From positions 24,416,661 through 24,480,660 of the forward strand of contig NC_035162.2 in the NCBI RefSeq assembly GCF_001659605.2: a DNA stretch of 64,000 bases. The letters run 5' to 3'. Below are positions 12,163 through 23,610 of this stretch, piece after piece. Made by a program: the position numbers and the translations under genes. The notes beneath the pieces are model-generated. The model saw only the letters and a list, made by a program, of their open reading frames with translations. It did not search any database and was not told the origin of the DNA. The stretch's first letter is position 1, and each line of letters starts with the position of its first letter. This DNA comes from Manihot esculenta (lineage: Eukaryota; Streptophyta; Magnoliopsida; Malpighiales; Euphorbiaceae).

Positions 12163-12799
12163 AGCAGTTATTCCATGACTGGTGAGGGGATAAATCTTTA
12201 AACTCTATTCATGACCGTGCGGTCTGAGAACTGCTCTTGTCGAAAGTATCCCTTTCTTGCCTTTTTATTATTTTTGTCTGAGCGTTGGACTCTCGTGTAT
12301 GTTTTTTGCCCCTGAGTATTTATGGGCTGTCTTCTTTCGAGCGTTTTGCGGGCTCTTTGTTGCTTGGACCTTTCTCTAGGTCAGCTGAGTTGGTTTAGTG
12401 TGAGCGGTCAATTCTCGAGGTCGTTGCCTCTCATGATTACCCCTGATTCTCTGTTTGGCTTTGTATTTTGGTATGCAGTTTGCTTAGGAATCGCCTTGCC
12501 TTAATTCGGTCTGTCTTATCGGGTTTACCAGTACTGCGCTCGTTTTCTTGAGATCGGCATGATGCTTTGGTACTTTTGGCTGTTGTGTGAGATTAAAGTC
12601 TCTCTACCTGATGACTTGAGCTCCTTTGGGAGGTCGGAGTTTAGCTTTTTTCATTTATGGTCCCGTGCCCCAATCTTTTATGTGAGATCAGAACTATGTT
12701 CTTTATGAGTTGTTTTTGCTTGTTGCACCGGATGATCTTGGGGATTCTGGCTATTTTTGCTCCGGGAGATCTTTGAGATCTTTGCCGGTCTTCTACCTC

Positions 12800-12970
12800 A
12801 GTGAGGTCTTCTGCCTCATTGAGGTCTTCTGCCTCATTGAGGTCTTCTGCCTCATTGAGGTCTTCTGCCTTTTTGAGGTCTTCTGCCTCATTGAGATCTT
12901 CTGCCTCATTGAGGTCTTCTGCCTCTTTGAGGTCTTCTGCCTCTTTGAGGTCTTCTGCCTCTTTTGAGGT
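12800..12970. repeat. 18-bp tandem array
   Basis: GAGGTCTTCTGCCTCATT and close variants (CATT/TTTT/CTTT endings) repeat about nine times. Because 18 is a multiple of 3, all frames stay open, giving artificial ORFs on both strands. It grades into the 27-bp array that follows, and both share the core GAGGTCTTCT. Confidence 0.9.
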
Positions 12971-12984
12971 CTTCTGCCTCATTG

Positions 12985-14165
12985 AGGTCTTCCTTTGCTG
13001 GGACCTCAGTGAGGTCTTCTTTTGTCAAGACCTTATTGAGGTCTTCTTTTGCTAGGACCTCAGTGAGGTCTTCTTTTGTCAAGACCTTATTGAGGTCTTC
13101 TTTTGTCAAGACCTTATTGAGGTCTTCTTTTGCTAGGACCTCAGTGAGGTCTTCTTTTGTCAAGACCTTATTGAGGTCTTCTCTTGTCAAGACCTTATTG
13201 AGGTCTTCCTTGTCAAGACCTTATTGAGGTCTTCTCTTGTCAGGACCTCAGTGAGGTCTTCTTTTGTCAAGACCTTATTGAGGTCTTCTTTTGCTAGGAC
13301 CTCAGTGAGGTCTTCTTTTGTTAGGACCTCAGTGAGGTCTTCTTTTGCTAGGACCTCAGTGAGGTCTTCTTTTGTCAAGACCTTATTGAGGTCTTCTCTT
13401 GTCAAGACCTTATTGAGGTCTTCCTTGTCAAGACCTTATTGAGGTTTTTCTTTGCTAGGACCTCAGTGAGGTCTTCTTTTGTCAAGACCTTATTGAGGTC
13501 TTCTCTTGTCAGGACCTCAGTGAGGTCTTCTTTTGTCAAGACCTTATTGAGGTCTTCTTTTGCTAGGACCTCAGTGAGGTCTTCTTTTGCTAGGACCTCA
13601 GTGAGGTCTTCTTTTGTCAAGACCTTATTGAGGTCTTCTCTTGTCAGGACCTCAGTGAGGTCTTCTTTTGTCAAGACCTTATTGAGGTCTTCTTTTGCTA
13701 GGACCTCAGTGAGGTCTTCTTTTGTTAGGACCTCAGTGAGGTCTTCTTTTGCTAGGACCTCAGTGAGGTCTTCTTTTGCTAGGACCTCAGTGAGGTCTTC
13801 TTTTGTCAAGACCTTATTGAGGTCTTCTCTTGTCAAGACCTTATTGAGGTCTTCCTTGTCAAGACCTTATTGAGGTCATCTCTTGTCAAGACCTTATTGA
13901 GGTCTTCTCTTGTCAAGACCTTATTGAGGTCTTCTTTTGCTAGGACCTCAGTGAGGTCTTCTTTTGTTAGGACCTCAGTGAGGTCTTCTTTTGTCAAGAC
14001 CTTATTGAGGTCTTCCTTGTCAAGACCTTATTGAGGTCTTCTTTTGCTAGGACCTCAGTGAGGTCTTCTTTTGTCAAGACCTCATTGAGGTCTTCCTTTG
14101 CTAGGACCTTAGTGAGGTCTTCTTTTGTCAAGATCTTTTTGAGGTCTTCTTTTGCCAGGAGATCT
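12985..14165. repeat. 27-bp tandem array, about 1.2 kb
   Basis: Two main unit types alternate irregularly: one ends GTCAAGACCTTATTG, the other GCTAGGACCTCAGTG, each after AGGTCTTCTTTT. Roughly 43 units are present. Some units are 24 bp. Within a unit AGGTCTT and AAGACCT are inverted, so each unit can fold on itself. The unit length keeps several frames open on both strands; the encoded EDLTEVLAK-type peptides are most likely incidental. Confidence 0.92.
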
Positions 14166-14880
14166 TGGGGACCCTGGTCTTCATGCTCCGGGAGGTCTTT
14201 TAAGATCCTCACCGGCTGTTTTTATTTTGTTTTCCCGGGAGTTCTAGGGGATCCCGGTCTTCTTTGTTTTCTCGGGAGTTCTAGGGGATCCCGGTCTTCA
14301 TGCTCCGGGAGGTCTTTTAAGATCCTCACCGGCCGTTTTTATTTTGTTTTCCCGGGAGTTCTAGGGGATCCCGGTCTTCATGCTCCGGGAGGCCTTTTAA
14401 GATCCTCACCGGCTGTTTTTATTTTGTTTTCCCGGGAGTTCTAGGGGATCCCGGTCTTCATGCTCCGGGAGGTCTTTTAAGATCCTCACTGGCCGTTTTT
14501 ATTTTGTTTTTCCGGGAGTTCTAGGGGATCCCGGTCTTCTTTGTTTTCCCTGGAGTTCTAGGGGATCCCGGTCTTCATGCTCCGGGAGGCATCTTTAAGA
14601 TCCTCGCCGGCTGTTCCGGGGTGACCTCGGGGCCCCGCCGGCAGTTTTTTATTTTGTTTTCCCGGGAGTTCTAGGGGATCCCGGTCTTCATGCTCCGGGA
14701 GGCATCTTTAAGATCCTCGCCGGCCATTCCGGGGTGACCTCGGGGCCCGCCGGCAGTTTTTTGTTTTGTTTTCCCGGGAGTTCTAGGGGATCCCGGTCTT
14801 CATGCTCCGGGAGGCATCTTTAAGATCCTCGCCGGCCGTTCCAGGGTGACCTCGGGGCCCCGCCGGCAGTTTTTTTGTGC
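14165..14880. repeat. Longer GC-rich tandem repeat array
   Basis: About seven units of roughly 60-130 bp. Each contains CCCGGGAGTTCTAGGGGATC, then CATGCTCCGGGAGG and GATCCTC-CCGGC. Later units add a GACCTCGGGGCCCCGCCGGC block. CCCGGG and GGGGATCCC are palindromic. It begins where the 27-bp array ends. Confidence 0.88.
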
Positions 14881-15590
14881 CTTCTTGAGGTTTTTGCAAA
14901 AGATTCAGGCTCATTGGCCTTACTGTCGCTTCGTCATCTCAGCTGGTTTTGTGCCTAACTGAGGTCTTGTTTATTTTTCTGAATTTTTCTGCAAAATAAG
15001 AGCTTGCACAGAGCGTATATAACAAGAATGCTTGTTGTTAATTCAATAATATCCGTCAATAAATAATATGTCACACATGTCACTCGGTTTCATCTTTCAG
15101 ATGCATGCAAGTATTAACTCATGCAATTTCAGGGATGCAATGAACAATATTTTTGCATGTGTATATCTCCAGGATTTTTCAATCTATAAAATATAAGCCA
15201 CTATCAGGATATCCGAACTCATAGAGTCATAGAGGTATATTAAACTTAGTCTTACTATTTACATGCGAAGCATGCCATTTGGGTCCTGGAGCATATATAT
15301 TATGGGCATTTAAAATAATAATTAAAGTTATGCTGTTATTGTTTTATTGATCTATTTATTTGCTGAGTAATATATTAATTATTTTACATTTATCTTGTTT
15401 TATTTTTATCTAAATATTATTAATTTTAAAAACTAAAATAGTAATTCTTCGTTCTATGGGATCGTACCTCTGTGTCCTCGAGGAACCATGATCGTGGGGT
15501 CAAAGCGTGATTGACATCTGATCCGTTCTTCGGAAGTGGTCATGGCTGTAGAGGATTGTTCTCGGTTGGGATTTCCTAGCTGGGGCGATC
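14881..15590. other. LARD interior without recognised feature
   Basis: Mixed sequence, AT-rich in the middle. It joins the tandem arrays to the captured gene fragment. No coding match was found. Confidence 0.4.
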
Positions 15591-15594
15591 CCCT

Positions 15595-15995
15595 GATTGT
15601 TTGACAGATATTACCATCATTGAATTTGGTGGTCAAATCTTTCAGACCACAAAACAAACCTTAGCCCTTGCGGGACCCAAATTGCTCTTCTCCCAATTTT
15701 CGCAGTCAACTCACATGAGTCTTGGTTCTCTGTTCATCGACAGAGATCCGGAGTTGTTCTCTATCCTTCTCTCTCGAGAGAGAGCCGGGAATCTTCTACA
15801 ATTTCCCTTCTTCCATGGCCACGACGTCGTTTGGGACCCTGCCCCTAGCTCATGGCAGCAAAATAACTTCTTCCGATTGGGCCTTGCGCAGGAAGTCGAC
15901 CATCCTTACCCAGTTCACGGCAATCGATTCTCTCTTGGCGATTTCGCCAACTCTTGCAGCCGCGGGAGTCACTGATTTCTCAGGGATGCAAATTT
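15595..15995 (+). pseudogene. Captured host-gene fragment: BTB/POZ (KCTD-type) domain protein, internally deleted
   Basis: Frame 1 from 15601 reads ITIIEFGGQIFQTTKQTLAL, then FIDRDPELFSILLS, the start of a potassium-channel-tetramerisation-type BTB domain as in plant BTB/POZ proteins such as At3g09030. Near 15780 the reading shifts to frame 2 and continues LPLAHGSKITSSDWALRRKS, then TAIDSLLAISPTLAAAGVTD. That resembles a segment of the same family well beyond the BTB domain, so the middle of the gene is missing. The fragment is sense on the plus strand and therefore antisense to the LARD, and it has no introns. A transduplicated, non-functional piece is the best reading. The family match is from memory; a protein search would settle it. 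Confidence 0.68.
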
Positions 15996-15999
15996 ATAA

Positions 16000-16335
16000 A
16001 CATGGTCGGAAATAAATAGAGAGGCGACGACAGCGGTAACCCCAGTGCGGTGCTTGTGAAGCCAATCCCTCTTAAGAATCCTGGCCGTAGGACTCGAGGG
16101 TGGGTCGAGAGGCGGAAGAGAGTTCTTATCAGCGGAGGACAGAAGGAGAGAGATCTCAGTGATGTCAAGCAAGACGAGGGTGTTGCTGGGGGGCTGCTCA
16201 GAGAAGAGATGGGTGGTAATGAGAGAGTGGTACTCCGGACATCAAATTCGAAGGACTCGTGCCCTGGAGCGCTGGTGACGGCGGTCATCCCAAGATCGAT
16301 GGCGGCGAAATCGGCAGTCCCGACATTGTTCTTTT
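16000..16335. other. GC-rich LARD interior, possibly a second captured fragment
   Basis: The stretch directly after the BTB fragment is GC-rich and open on both strands over about 300 bases. Plus-strand reading includes RRTRGWVERRKRV; minus-strand reading includes SLPPISSLSSPPATPSS. Neither matches a family I know. High GC beside a captured exon makes a second gene piece possible. Confidence 0.3.
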
Positions 16336-16690
16336 CCGTGCCGACCTACAAGGTCGGATTGCCACCTGGTCATGCCGCGCCGACCTACAAGGTCGGATTG
16401 CTACCTGGTCATGCCGCGCCGACCTACAAGGTCGGATTGCTACCTAATCATGCCGACCTCACTTCTTGGAGCTCAACCAGACCGGCGACTTCCTCATCAG
16501 ATCGATGCATCTTCTGTCCATTAGCCCATTTTCGCGCCGCGCCGACCTCACTTCTTGGAGCTCAACCAGACCGGCGACTTCCTCATCAGATCGATACATC
16601 GTCTGTCCATTAGCCCATTTCCGCGCCGCGCTGACCTCACTTCTTGGAGCTCGACCAGACTAGCAACTTCCTCCTCAGGTCGGCGCCTCC
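16335..16690. repeat. Two short tandem repeats, 37-bp (x3) and about 88-bp (x3)
   Basis: CCGACCTACAAGGTCGGATT begins each of three 37-bp units at about 16340-16452; its CCGACCT/AGGTCGG halves form a hairpin. Next, three units of about 88 bp start GACCTCACTTCTTGGAGCTC (16456, 16545 and 16634). The last is partial. Confidence 0.85.
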
Positions 16691-17649
16691 TTCTTTTTTT
16701 TTCTTTTTTTTTTTTATAGCAGATCTCAGGATTTCGACAAATACATATACTACTCGCCCTCTTTTCTTTTTAACAGAAAATATTCACTAGACTTGAAAGG
16801 AAAAACCAGCCATAGTAAAATCTAAAAAATATTAAAATAAATTATCTGAAAGACCATCAAAACATTCTTTAGCATAATGAACCTTTCTTTTCAGCTGGAT
16901 TATCTGCTCAAACTTTCCCGAAACTTGTCTAGCTCTTGGGTGTCCAACCTAAGGGCTTGACCATACAGATTCCCCGATGCTTCGATCAAGCGTCCTGGTG
17001 CTAACGCATGTCTGTTCAATGAGAGGTTGAAGGATTGCCGACCTCGTAACCTAACCGACCTTTGATTTCATCCATCTCGAGCAGCCCGGATGTTTGATCA
17101 TTTCTCATTGTCTCATTTCTCATTGTCTCCATGTTGCTTCGATGCTTGAGGGGCGCTGCTCTGCAACCGAGTTGGATGGCCCTGAATCGTGTCTCATCCG
17201 ACGTAATGCCTTATCCGACCTGAAAAGTTAGCCAGACCTCGCCTATTTTTTATTTATTAATTCTCTCTCTAACTTGCTAACCTAGAATTTTACAGCCGAC
17301 CTCACAACTTCAACAAATATATATATACTTCTCATTCTTTTTTCCTTTTACAAAAAAGATTAAAATCTACACTCACTCAGGGACAAGCATTTCGATCTGA
17401 AGTTTCACCTCGTCAGATCTCAAAGAAAAAGTTAGTAGTAATAAAATTCAATAAATGTTAAAATAAACAATGAGGGTAGGAAAATGAAGATTAAAAGGCT
17501 GTCAAGATATTCTTAAACCAGCTGGGTCTTTCTTTTCAGCTGGGTTACTGTAAATCTCCAGCTTTCTTTTTCGCATAAGCTTTCATACCTCCATGTGGAT
17601 CTCAATGGGTGGATTTAGGAACTCCGATGACGAAAAGGTCCCCTTCGTT
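16691..17649 (-). other. LARD leader region
   Basis: Lies between the PBS and the repeats in element orientation. Contains scattered CCGACCT phrases that echo the repeat array, and two similar stretches near 16725-16870 and 17297-17530 (GCCGACCTCACAACTT, then AGCTGGGT/GGATTA phrases), suggesting internal duplication. No Gag-like frame. Confidence 0.5.
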
Positions 17650-17665
17650 CCCACAAACGGCGCCA
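17650..17665 (-). other. LARD primer binding site
   Basis: On the minus strand, two bases after the LTR end, the sequence reads TGGCGCCGTTTGTGGG. The first ten bases match the complement of the 3' end of plant tRNA-Asp (TGGCGCCGTT). This kind of PBS is common in gypsy and LARD elements and fixes the element orientation. Confidence 0.75.
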
Positions 17666-17667
17666 TT

Positions 17668-18369
17668 TGATAAATATTTTCCTCTTCCTGGTCCATGATA
17701 GATCTGGTTTTCTTCTGGGTCCTTTCTTGTTGGGCTCCCTGATGGGTCTCTCCATGTTCTACCTGGTGAAAGGATCTGTAAAATAAGAAAGAATGGTCAG
17801 GGGCCTACCGGGGTGCCCCGGCAGAGGCCCTCCGACGCTCAAGTCAAATTTTATGGCTCAGAGTAATATATTTAGGCAAGGGTTACAGAAAGAATAAAAA
17901 TGGTGTCCAGGAAGGAGAAAGAAGAAGAAGATGAGAGCCCCCTTTGTGTGGCCTCTACCGTGATATATATATCTGTCTCGCTGCCACAATGCTAGCTGTC
18001 TTCTGTCGCCTAGCTCCGTTTGTACGGATGTGTCAGGCGCCTGCTCCACGCGTAACGGCCATTAATTCTCCTCTAATACGTATGATTCTCCTCTGATACG
18101 CATGCGGAAGGACCTACCAGCGGGGCATCTTGGTCATTTTCCCCTTTCCGGGCTGGGTTGAATGGTAGGGCTGAAGTTGAGCCTGGTGAGGGCCTGATTA
18201 CTGGGCCGAGAGGCTTGGGCCGGTTTGATTGAGGAGTCTAGGCGGAGTCCGGCCCTGTGACTGAGCGGGCTGGACCTGGCTCTCGAGAGGAATATTGAAA
18301 CCTTCGGATCATGAACTGTTTTCATGGGCCTGGCCTTTATACCGGGGTGAAGAAATCCAGCGATCATCA
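17668..18369 (-). repeat. LARD 5' LTR (right copy)
   Basis: 702 bp, TG...CA ends, followed by target duplication AATAG at 18370-18374. Confidence 0.93.
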
Positions 18370-18871
18370 AATAGTATTTAAAAAAAATTTAAAATATTTT
18401 AATATATTTTTCAAAATCAAGATTAACTAATAACTTTTCCTCTAATACAAGAATTGAGAAATTTTTCATAATTAAACTAATGATCCATTAAATATTATAA
18501 TGATATAATTTAAAGATAAAAAATAACATAAATAATTTAGTGATTTAAAAAAAAATATAAGCACAAAATAATTTTGAAAATCGCGAGTTATATATATATA
18601 TATAGTGAAAAGGTTATTTAGATTCAGTTTATAAACTAGTAAATCTCATTTCACTTATATCTTGAATTGGATCAGGTCTAAATATATATATATTGCCTTT
18701 GGGTGCAAAATGTATCAAAGTGCAGTTACTGCAAGGAAACAGAACAGCTGAATGCATTTACTTTCACTCAACCACCCACCATAGCCTGGCTATTAAAGCT
18801 CCTCTGATGACACTCGCAAAGAACCCACAAGCCTCTTTACATTAGAAATCCTTGTCATATCTCAGCTGTTT

Positions 18872-18893
18872 CTCTCTCTCTCTCTCTCTCTCT
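18872..18893. repeat. (CT)n repeat in the 5' leader of the GDSL gene
   Basis: About ten CT units just upstream of the ATG at 18910. Pyrimidine-rich (Y-patch or CT) leaders are common near plant transcription starts; a regulatory role here is only possible. Confidence 0.6.
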
Positions 18894-18909
18894 GTTGACA
18901 GTGACCCTG

Positions 18910-21589
18910 ATGGCTATATTCACAAGAGCTTGCTCGTTGCTTGTGTTTGCCATGGTTTTAAGGGCAGGTTCAGGCCAAAACGTAGACCCAATTGGGCCAG
19001 ATGATGGAGGAAGAAGAAGAAGAGAGATGGTTCCTGCTATGTTCATATTTGGAGACTCTCTTATTGACAATGGGAACAACAATAACCTTGCTTCTCTTGC
19101 CAAAGCTAACTATTTTCCTTATGGTATTGACTTCAATGGAGGTCCTACTGGTCGTTTCTCTAATGGCTGCACTATGGTTGATGAGATAGGTTCTCTCTTC
19201 ATTTCTTTTGCTTTCTATTTTCTTTATTTTTATTTTTAGTCTCTATTTATTACAAAAAATAATTAATATTTAAAAAATATTTTCTATTTTTCATGAACGA
19301 AAAATATTTTTAATAAAATAATTTATTCTTTATTTTTAATAAAATAATTAAATAATATAAATTTTAAAACTAAATGACCAATTAATTTTCTCCATACCAT
19401 TAAAACTAAATAATAAAACTTTGTCTCACTTTTTTTGAATTAAAAAAAAAAAAGAGAGAGTTGCATTAATCTATGTTGAGAAGGTTAAGTATATAATTAG
19501 GATTATTATTAAGAAAAACATCACCTGAACTTAATGAAAGTATGCAGCTGAACTGCTAGGACTTCCTCTGATTCCTCCATACTCTGAGGCTTATGGAGAC
19601 GCTGTGCTTCATGGAATAAACTATGCCTCTGCTGCTGCTGGAATCCTGGATATCACTGGCAGAAACTTTGTAAGAATCTCTATTTTACAACTTATATTTA
19701 ATTTTGCATTCATTTTCCCCCAATCTTTTATCATTCTCCAAGATTAATTTCTTGCTTTTATAACAAAATTCTTCTTCATAAACTCTCAGGTCTCCAACGT
19801 TTATGCTGCCGTCCATTTTTGTCTGTAGTTTTTTATTTATAGTTTAAAGTTTTTATATGATAATTAAGAGAATTAAATCCCTTAAATTATAATAAAATAC
19901 TCCTTAATTTAATTAATTTTTAAAAACTGGAATGGATGAGTATAACTTTAGCTAGCCAGTATCTGCCCCATAGAGCAGGAATCTTCATGTAGATATTTAC
20001 TGTACTTGTCTTAGTTAACTTTGACATTTTGGGCCCATCAACGGTTGTGCCTGTGGCAGACATTGATAGCACTTTAAGGGTAAATTTACCCAGTATTTCC
20101 AATTAATTTAAAAAGTTATATATAATAAAAAATATCTAAATATTCAATGGATTCAGTTTAAAATTAAAAAAATTAAAAAATTAAAAATTAAATTTCATTT
20201 AATATTAAAAATTAAATTAAAAAATATAAAAATTAAACTGTAGAAAATTTTTTAAAAAAATCAAATTAAATTTAAAAATTAATTAAATTGGTCGCTTATT
20301 ATTAATAAGATATTTATACATCTTACATGGTTTTTCACGCTTCAAATATGTGTCAGTAACGGTAGTGTATCTGGTTGACCAATTTAAATAATAAATTATA
20401 TATGCATAACATTGATTTGGTTTGATCAGGTGGGGCGCATACCATTTAATCAACAGATATGGAACTTCCAGAATACACTTGATGAGATGAGAGACAATGT
20501 TGGAGCAAGGGATGTGGGTAGGGCAATTGGGAAGAGCATATTCTTTGTGGGAATGGGTAGCAATGACTACCTTAATAACTATCTCATGTTCAACTACCCT
20601 ACCAGGCTTCAATACAATGCCCAACAATATGCTGATCTCTTGGTTCAACAATACACTCAGCAACTCAAGGTAACAATTCCAATTTCATTTTCACTTCTGA
20701 ATTTTCAATTTCACCCAGGTATTTAGTGTGGAAGTTTAATTCAACATATTTCAGACATTCAAGATCTCTAACAAAACAAATGCATTTGCTTTTTGTGTGA
20801 TAAAATTAGGACAGACCCTTTACAATCTTGGAGCAAGGAAATTTATACTTGGAGGACTAGGGGAAATGGGATGCATCCCAAGCATCCTGGCACGAAGCCC
20901 TGCAGGTCTCTGCTCTGAAGAAATTAATAAACTAGTTCTGCCGTTCAATGAAAATATCAAGTCTATGATGAACAAATTCAATGCCAATCTCACAGGTGCA
21001 AGATTCATCTATATCGACATTGCACGAATGTTCCGAGATATCCTCGCCAATTCTCAAGCTTATGGTATGATTCATACATACATTCATACATTCGTTATAA
21101 TCTGTTAAAATTCACGTTGATTTGTGACACGGTAATATATTTGTATCTTTTATAAATTTTATATATTTTTTCTCTTAAACTAACTTTTGAGTTAGTCTCA
21201 ACTCATTTTCTTAAAATGGTATCACAACCTCTCGACATAATGTTAGATTTTTCATATATATCCCATATTATTTTATAATAAATGTAACATGTTCTTTATA
21301 AAATTTTAGATACTTTACCCCTTTTAAGCTTATTAACATAGTTTATAATGCAGGATTTAGTATAGTTGACCGCGGATGTTGTGGCATAGGGAGAAATAGA
21401 GGTCAAGTAACATGTCTTCCATTGGAGACACCTTGTCTGAATAGAGAACAATACATCTTCTGGGATGCATTCCACCCAACAGAAGCTGTAAACATTCTGA
21501 TGGGGAGAAAGGCTTTCAATGGGAATACAAGCATTGTCTATCCTATGAATATAGAACAGCTTGCGAATCTTGAACTTGAGTTTGACTGA
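18910..21589 (+). CDS. GDSL esterase/lipase, secreted (5 exons)
   Basis: Exons 18910-19189, 19548-19669, 20430-20669, 20815-21064 and 21354-21589 join in frame with GT-AG introns to 375 residues, normal for plant GDSL lipases. Residues 1-22 form a hydrophobic signal peptide. Block I is [14 protein letters not shown] with catalytic Ser50; block III is [11 protein letters not shown] with Asn179; block V is [12 protein letters not shown] with catalytic Asp335 and His338. All SGNH residues are present. The ATG at 18910 is chosen because it begins the signal peptide; there is no in-frame ATG just upstream. For exon 4 the acceptor at 20813-20814 (CAG) keeps phase and gives the family's [11 protein letters not shown]. 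Proteins of this family hydrolyse acyl esters in the wall or apoplast (cutin, lipids); the substrate here is unknown. The LARD ends 540 bases upstream, so it may affect this promoter. Confidence 0.92.
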
Positions 21590-22186
21590 TAATAAAAAAA
21601 AAAAAAAAAAAAGGCCTAAAGAGCCATAGAGAGAGAGAGAGAGAGAGGTATCTGTAGTATCCTGGAAACCAAAGGACAGTAGTGTTTGTTGCCTTTGTTT
21701 TAAATTTTTTGGTTGTGGTGATATCATTTTCTATTCAGAAATTCTGGATGGCTTCATTTATTATGTTTGTTACTCATTTAAAACTACGTTACAAACTGAG
21801 CGACTTATATTCAATGCTTGTATTTATGAGGTGCATTCAATTAGACAGCAAGTTTTTTATATTTTTCAACCATTAGCACAATTGATAATTGATTTTTTTT
21901 TTTTTTTTGTTTTGTTTTTAGAAAAACTGATCATAAGAAAAACGGCTAGACATAAAATTTCAAATACAAAAATAATCATATATAAAAGACTCTAATAAAA
22001 TTGTGAGCATCCATTTTAGCTTATCAATATAAAAAAAAATTTCGCTAAACTCCGTTTAACGCTATCAACTTCAACTATGAACAAATTTGAACTCAAAACT
22101 GTAATCCATAAACTCATATATTCACTATACACAAAATAGCCTAGTGAAACACAGAAAATAAAGTTCTTTAAATATGCAGATATTGC

Positions 22187-22235
<49 letters not shown>

Positions 22236-23060
22236 TGCTTTTTTGGGAGCATGCTGTAACCTGAAACCATGTCCAACTCGTACAAGTTGGGAATTCCTAA
22301 ATAAATTCTGTCAGAACTGAAAATTCAAGCCGCAAACTTCCCCTCCTTTTTACAAGATAATAGATAATTTGGGAATCCCATATTCTTTTAACTGTTGTCA
22401 TACTGAAATTAAATAGGAACTGAATAATTTTTTTATAAATTTACATAATATTAATTATATATTATTTATAATATAATTTTTTATAATTTATTTAAAAAAA
22501 TAAATTAATTAATATAAATATTTAAAATTATGAAAATTAAATTTATAATTTATTATGCTGCTCTCATATAGCCGTACACGTCCAATTTAATCAACAATAA
22601 TGATTTAGAACTCCCCGTAAACGTCCAATCCCAGTATAATCAACAATAGTGATTTTTGCACTTTTCTTTGTAAATATTTTATAATAAATATTTTTAATTA
22701 TAATGTTATTATATTAATATATTAAAATAATATTAAAATATTTATTATTATAAAAAAATTATATCATAAATAATATTAAAACATTTATTATTACAATATA
22801 TTAATTAAAAAATTTTAAAAATAAAATAATTTTTTTTAAAGCCTGAGTGTGCATACTTAGATGTTTCAAGTCTGTACCTTGGATTTAGTATGCTTCGGTC
22901 AATCCCCTAATTGATAAATAAGTTTAAATTAAACCTAAAAAGTCCAATTTTTTTTTAAGCTCGGAATCAAGCTATTGAACAAGAAAATTGACAACAAAAT
23001 AATAATAATAACAATAATAATGACGATGAATTATTCTGTAAGTTCATTCTTGCCAACAAA
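21590..23060. other. 3' flank and intergenic DNA with (AT)n microsatellite
   Basis: A poly(A) run and a short (GA)n follow the stop codon. 22191-22230 is an uninterrupted run of about 20 AT units. The rest is AT-rich, with no gene recognised. Confidence 0.6.
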
Positions 23061-23064
23061 TTTA

Positions 23065-23300
23065 TAGAAGCTCTTGTTAAGGACAGGCAGGCTAAGAATT
23101 GATGTCGATGCAGCATTCTTTGAGTCAGATAGCCAAAGCTAATGGAAGATTTATTGTAGCAGTAACATCAAGAATTAAAAACTCCTTTGAAGTTGACATT
23201 GCAAATGCATGTGCAACCAGTTCTGGTTTTGACATAGCTTATGATGTGATTAATCTGTCATGACATTAGACAGTGATTCTGGTTGTAGATAATATAATGA
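23065..23300 (+). pseudogene. RNase H-like remnant of a LINE-type element
   Basis: Conceptual reading with one frame slip gives RIDVDAAFFESDSQ, then ANGRFIVAVTSRIKNSFEVD and IANACATSSGFDIAYDV. This follows the plant RVT_3/RNase H pattern (K-NVDGA, then GRFIAA, then AE-LA--GL-LA-DLG). It is short and degenerate. Confidence 0.4.
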
Positions 23301-23610
23301 AAATTCAAGAAGAAAACAAGTCCTGTGAATTCGTTAGGTGCATAGCATGTTTAGAAAAATTGTACTCTAATTAGCTATGAATTTGTGCATGATGTCATTG
23401 TAGGAATTTTATAAACGTCAGTAGGAGAAAGTTTAAGAATAAATTTTACCCTGAGATTTAGGTTCTCTGCGCAGAATTTTCCAATTATGGCTAAAATGCT
23501 GTATTCTAGAATCTTAGAGAAAACAAATCATGCAGAAAACATTCTTCGCAAAACAAAAATCCAGTTACAGTCGATATTACAATTGCAAGGAAGAAAGCAC
23601 CACTCTTTTC

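Larger units (their letters stand above)
11439..18369 (-). mobile_element. Non-autonomous LTR retrotransposon (LARD), 6.9 kb, target duplication AATAG
   Basis: Two near-identical LTRs (11439-12143 and 17668-18369) start TGATAAATATTTTCC and end GCGATCATCA. They are flanked by the 5-bp duplication AATAG at 11434-11438 and 18370-18374. The PBS and purine tract show the element points to the minus strand. The LTRs differ by 5 substitutions and two small indels over about 702 bases (0.7%). The 5.5-kb interior codes for no Gag or Pol; it holds tandem arrays, GC-rich repeats and a captured gene fragment. This fits a large retrotransposon derivative mobilised in trans. Tandem arrays near the 3' LTR recall Tat-lineage elements, so a Tat helper is a reasonable guess. 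Confidence 0.92.

Noticed and set aside
12985..14165. Regular short repeats resembling a CRISPR array
   Set aside because: Units abut without unique spacers, and this is plant nuclear DNA. It is an ordinary tandem array.
12641..14444. Several open frames of 70-144 codons on both strands with 9-residue repeats (EDLTEVLAK, RSSFVKTLL)
   Set aside because: They come from 18- and 27-bp tandem units inside a non-coding LARD. Multiples of three keep frames open by arithmetic, and both strands are open equally.
19920..20102. Minus-strand 60-codon frame in intron 2 of the GDSL gene
   Set aside because: Short, no family match, and inside an AT-rich intron. It may be TE debris but cannot be supported.
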